Below are positions 5,993 through 7,732 of a DNA stretch of 7,732 nucleotides, piece after piece (positions within the stretch are counted from its first letter, which is position 1; every line of letters starts with the position of its first letter). The translations under genes and the position numbers were made by a program. Origin of the DNA: Dehalococcoidia bacterium (GTDB lineage Bacteria; Chloroflexota; Dehalococcoidia; UBA3495; JAAXIE01); NCBI GenBank assembly GCA_012270525.1, contig JAAXIE010000296.1, forward strand, positions 1-7,732. The letters run 5' to 3'. The notes beneath the pieces are model-generated. The model did not search any database. It was not told where the DNA came from and saw nothing but the letters and a program-made list of their open reading frames with translations.

Positions 5993-6181
5993 ATGGACGA
6001 CCTGACGAAAGACCAGGTGACAGCCCTCGGCCGGGCCGTGGGCCTCAACATACAGGACCCCGAATTGACCGAGGTCACCTACAATATCAACGCCCTGCTA
6101 CAGGCCCTCGACGACATCAACCCTCCAGGGGTGGATGCCATCGAACCCCTTCCCATCGTCTTGCCTCCTCCATCCGGTTGA
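5993..6181 (+). CDS. GatC/AtzG-like small amidase partner protein without a neighbouring amidase
   Basis: This 62-residue acidic protein starts at ATG with AAGGAG at 5980-5985, 7 bases upstream. It is built like GatC: LTKDQVTALGRAVGL forms helix 1, DPELTEVTYNINALLQALDDIN helix 2, and a GVDAIEPLP segment matches the 'VDtegVePl' region. GatC and AtzG proteins wrap around an amidase-signature subunit (GatA in the tRNA amidotransferase, AtzE in biuret-type hydrolases) and stabilise it. The C-terminus ends in LPPPSG and lacks GatC's usual 'lReD' tail, so a catabolic-amidase partner is as likely as the tRNA complex. Its stop overlaps an ATG (TGATG), the junction expected before a coupled amidase gene. 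What follows instead is the convergent PEBP gene, and the frame at 6181 encodes no amidase. It has a strong promoter of its own. The helical family resemblance is good; the exact subfamily is uncertain. Confidence 0.78.
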   Translation: MDDLTKDQVTALGRAVGLNIQDPELTEVTYNINALLQALDDINPPGVDAIEPLPIVLPPPSG

Positions 6182-6230
6182 TGCCTTGCCCGCGCACCTG
6201 CCGCCCTCGATTCGCCCTCTGCGAACACCC

Positions 6231-6893
6231 TCAGTCGCCCCTTCCGAAGCTCCCCTCCAGTTGCCCCAGACCCAACACGTTGCCCCGCATGGCGGCCAGC
6301 ACCTCGTTCACGGTTGCCCCCGCCTCCAAGTCCAGCTTGCGGTCCAAGGCGTACACCATGAACCGGTAGGTGTGGGCCAGCCCTGCTGGCGGGCAGGGGC
6401 CTCCGTAGCCCAGTCGGCCGAACCCGTTCACCCCGTGCTTCCCCTCTGCGGCCCTCTCCTCTTCCCCTCCAAGCCCTTCCTTCAGTTCATGCCGGTCCCC
6501 ATCCAGGTCGAAGGCGATCCAGTGCACGAAAGTCCCTCCGGGAGCGTCGGGGTCGTCCATCAGCAGGGCCAAGGATCTGGTCTGGGGAGGCTTGGGGCCA
6601 ATGGCAATCGGCGGTGAAACGTCCTCGCCTTCGCACGAATATTTGACCGGTACCGTCCCGCCATCCTTGAAGGCAGGGCTGGTGACCTCCATGGCTGCGA
6701 TGCCCCGTTCCAACGCACCGGGCGTTGGGCTCGGCTCCTGCCCTCCGCACGCAGCCAGAAGAGTCACAACCAGAATCAGCACTGGCAACCCCCATACGTA
6801 GCGGGGGAAACGGCCAGTGCTGATGGTCCGACCGAGTCTCGTTGGCGGAACCCTGGGTCGTTGCCGACCCGTCGGCGACCCGGCGGGCGGCAT
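6231..6893 (-). CDS. PEBP / YbhB-YbcL family (Raf kinase inhibitor-like) lipoprotein
   Basis: This 220-residue protein starts at ATG 6893, which overlaps the PPOX stop (TGATG), so translation is probably coupled. Residues 1-35 are a long Arg/Pro-rich n-region, followed by a hydrophobic core and a canonical lipobox LAAC with Cys49, so it should be exported and lipid-anchored. A short Pro/Ser/Thr spacer (QEPSPTPG) leads to the PEBP domain at about 69-218. Hallmarks are MEVTSPAFKDGGTVPVKYSCEG, the ligand-pocket motif DPDAPGGTFVHWIAFDL at 114-130, and GGPCPPAGLAHTYRFMVYALD at 164-184. Bacterial members bind small anionic ligands, but their physiological role is not settled. The same frame stays open upstream through the PPOX gene, but that part is out-of-frame shadow. 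The unusually long n-region is the weak point of the start choice, and no better start lies between it and the lipobox. Confidence 0.93.
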   Translation of the reverse strand: MPPAGSPTGRQRPRVPPTRLGRTISTGRFPRYVWGLPVLILVVTLLAACGGQEPSPTPGALERGIAAMEVTSPAFKDGGTVPVKYSCEGEDVSPPIAIGPKPPQTRSLALLMDDPDAPGGTFVHWIAFDLDGDRHELKEGLGGEEERAAEGKHGVNGFGRLGYGGPCPPAGLAHTYRFMVYALDRKLDLEAGATVNEVLAAMRGNVLGLGQLEGSFGRGD

Positions 6894-7315
6894 CAGTCCC
6901 GCTGCTGCAGGACCTCGCCAGCAAAGGTCATCAGCTTGTCCACCCGTATCACCACCGCCACGCCCTTGCGCTCCGGGTCGCGCTCCAGCTCTTGTGGAAT
7001 GGTCTTGGCCATCACCTTGTCGCGTATCTCGCCCTCTGAATGCACCGTGGCCACCCCGTGGAAGCGCCATTGCAGACGCTCCTCCGCGTTCCGATATACC
7101 ACCGCCACGTTGGGGTTCTCCGTGATGTTCTGCAGCGTGGTGCGATGCGTGCGCTCCCAGTAGGCCAGCGACTGGTCGTCGAGCACCATCATGCTGCCCT
7201 TGGGGCCTATGTCCGGCTCGCCGTTCTTGTTCGCGGTGGCTATCCAGCAGACGTTCCCCTCCGGGATGAACGCTCCGTCGATGTGGGTCGCGATACTTTC
7301 GTCGAGATTTATCAT
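6893..7315 (-). CDS. Pyridoxamine 5'-phosphate oxidase-like (PPOX-fold) flavin-binding protein
   Basis: This 140-residue single-domain protein has the split-barrel PPOX pattern. It has an N-terminal strand pair NVCWIATANKNGEPDIGPKGSMMVLDD, then LAYWERTHRTTLQNITENPNVAVVYRN (the flavin-phosphate-facing region), then LQWRFHGVATVHSEG. Members bind FMN, F420 or heme and range from oxidases to F420-dependent reductases. Nothing here identifies the cofactor, though the upstream luciferase-like gene makes a flavin or F420 role reasonable. The start is taken as ATG at 7315, because GGAGG sits 5 bases upstream; the adjacent GTG at 7318 would be only 2 bases from it. The stop overlaps the start of the PEBP lipoprotein by one base. 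The 51-base gap to the luciferase-like gene holds no clear promoter, so the three genes are likely one transcript. Confidence 0.9.
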   Translation of the reverse strand: MINLDESIATHIDGAFIPEGNVCWIATANKNGEPDIGPKGSMMVLDDQSLAYWERTHRTTLQNITENPNVAVVYRNAEERLQWRFHGVATVHSEGEIRDKVMAKTIPQELERDPERKGVAVVIRVDKLMTFAGEVLQQRD

Positions 7316-7320
7316 CACTT

Positions 7321-7326
7321 CCTCCC
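7321..7326 (-). promoter_or_regulatory. Shine-Dalgarno that decides the PPOX start
   Basis: GGGAGG on the minus strand lies 5 bases before ATG 7315 and only 2 before GTG 7318, favouring the ATG. Confidence 0.7.
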
Positions 7327-7366
7327 AGTCGATTCACAGGTCTTGGTCTGCTCGGCCGCCAGGGTA

Positions 7367-7732
7367 CTAGGCTCCGGCGGGCATCGCCTCTTTGAAGCGT
7401 CGTATGGCGTCGATATGTGGGCCCGGCCCTGCCAGGTTCCCCCGCATGGTGTTGAAGGAGAGGTGACTGGCCCCGATATCCCTCCAGAAGCTGGCCCATT
7501 CTACCCACACCTCGGGGTTGTTCCCCGCTTGGTTGATGTTGATCCGCGCCTCGATGCCTATGGTGTTGGGATCGCGTCCCGCTTCCTTGGCATAGCCTCG
7601 GAGTTGTTCCACCACAGCGCGTCCCTCGTCGCTGGCAGGCACCATGGGAAACCACCCATCGCCCATTCGCGCGACCCTCTTCAGCAGCCTCTCGTCTCGG
7701 CCTCCTAGCCATATGGGGATAGGCCTCTGCAC
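7367..7732 (-). CDS. Luciferase-like monooxygenase (LLM class flavin/F420-dependent oxidoreductase), C-terminal part
   Basis: The window holds the last 121 residues; the gene continues beyond the right edge. The segment opens with QRPIPIWLGGRDERLLKRVARMGDGWFP, the hallmark strand-and-helix of the TIM-barrel LLM family ('rP.PiwvGG...alrrAar.gDGW'). It goes on with VVEQLRGYAKEAGRDPNTIGIEARI and ends in a short helical tail (IDAIRRFKEAMPAGA). These enzymes use reduced FMN or F420 for monooxygenation or hydride transfer. Cofactor-determining residues are mostly in the missing N-terminal half, so neither the cofactor nor the substrate can be named. The GTG at the edge is simply an internal Val codon. 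It is the first visible gene of the minus-strand set LLM-PPOX-PEBP. Confidence 0.92.
   Translation of the reverse strand: MQRPIPIWLGGRDERLLKRVARMGDGWFPMVPASDEGRAVVEQLRGYAKEAGRDPNTIGIEARININQAGNNPEVWVEWASFWRDIGASHLSFNTMRGNLAGPGPHIDAIRRFKEAMPAGA

Noticed and set aside
6178..6369. Short plus-strand frame starting at the TGATG after the GatC/AtzG-like gene
   Set aside because: It is Cys/Pro/Ser-rich, has no amidase features and runs antisense into the PEBP gene.
7040..7708. 222-codon plus-strand frame across the PPOX and luciferase-like genes
   Set aside because: It lies antisense to two well-recognised protein families and shows no domain of its own; long shadow frames are expected at this GC content.
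6894..7712. Upstream extension of the PEBP frame to 493 codons, suggesting a large fusion
   Set aside because: The extension overlaps the PPOX and luciferase-like genes in another frame and gives an Arg/Gly/His-rich sequence with no domain; the lipobox and TGATG junction support a start at 6893.

Overview
This 7.7 kb window is GC-rich and densely coding. It holds eleven genes in four strand blocks, with no gap over 300 bases; the longest is the 239-base divergent promoter region at 5754-5992. No RNA genes, insertion sequences or CRISPR arrays were seen. The gene mix suggests a Chloroflexota-like bacterium, perhaps a marine SAR202/Dehalococcoidia lineage. It includes a GMC flavoprotein, a luciferase-like flavin/F420 monooxygenase, a PPOX flavin protein, a FAH-family hydrolase and lipoproteins with long Pro/Thr linkers. 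This is inference from gene content and style, because there is no marker gene in the window.

Layout. Positions 1-2993 (+): the 3' part of a GMC oxidoreductase, a GNAT acetyltransferase 13 bases downstream, then a separately promoted FKBP-type prolyl isomerase lipoprotein. Positions 3006-5753 (-), transcribed right to left: a FAH-family hydrolase that appears to start at CTG, an unusual fusion of a CinA-C-like domain with a nucleotidyltransferase domain 18 bases downstream, and a zinc-ribbon Nudix hydrolase with its own extended -10 promoter. Positions 5993-6181 (+): a small GatC/AtzG-like amidase partner protein, transcribed divergently from the FAH gene by a near-consensus sigma-70 promoter, with no amidase gene beside it. 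Positions 6231-7732 (-): the 3' end of a luciferase-like monooxygenase, a PPOX-fold flavin protein, and a PEBP/YbhB-like lipoprotein whose start overlaps the PPOX stop in a TGATG junction.

How the genes may work together. The most coherent unit is 3006-5753. CinA-C enzymes deamidate NMN, HxGH nucleotidyltransferases of the NadD type adenylylate nicotinate or nicotinamide mononucleotide, and zinc-ribbon Nudix enzymes hydrolyse dinucleotides such as NADH, FAD or ADP-ribose. This points to pyridine-nucleotide salvage or repair. However, the CinA-like domain has lost the usual ESCTGG serine motif, so its activity is uncertain. This fusion is the best candidate for under-described biology here. 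The redox enzymes at the two ends look like ordinary accessory catabolic genes of this lineage.
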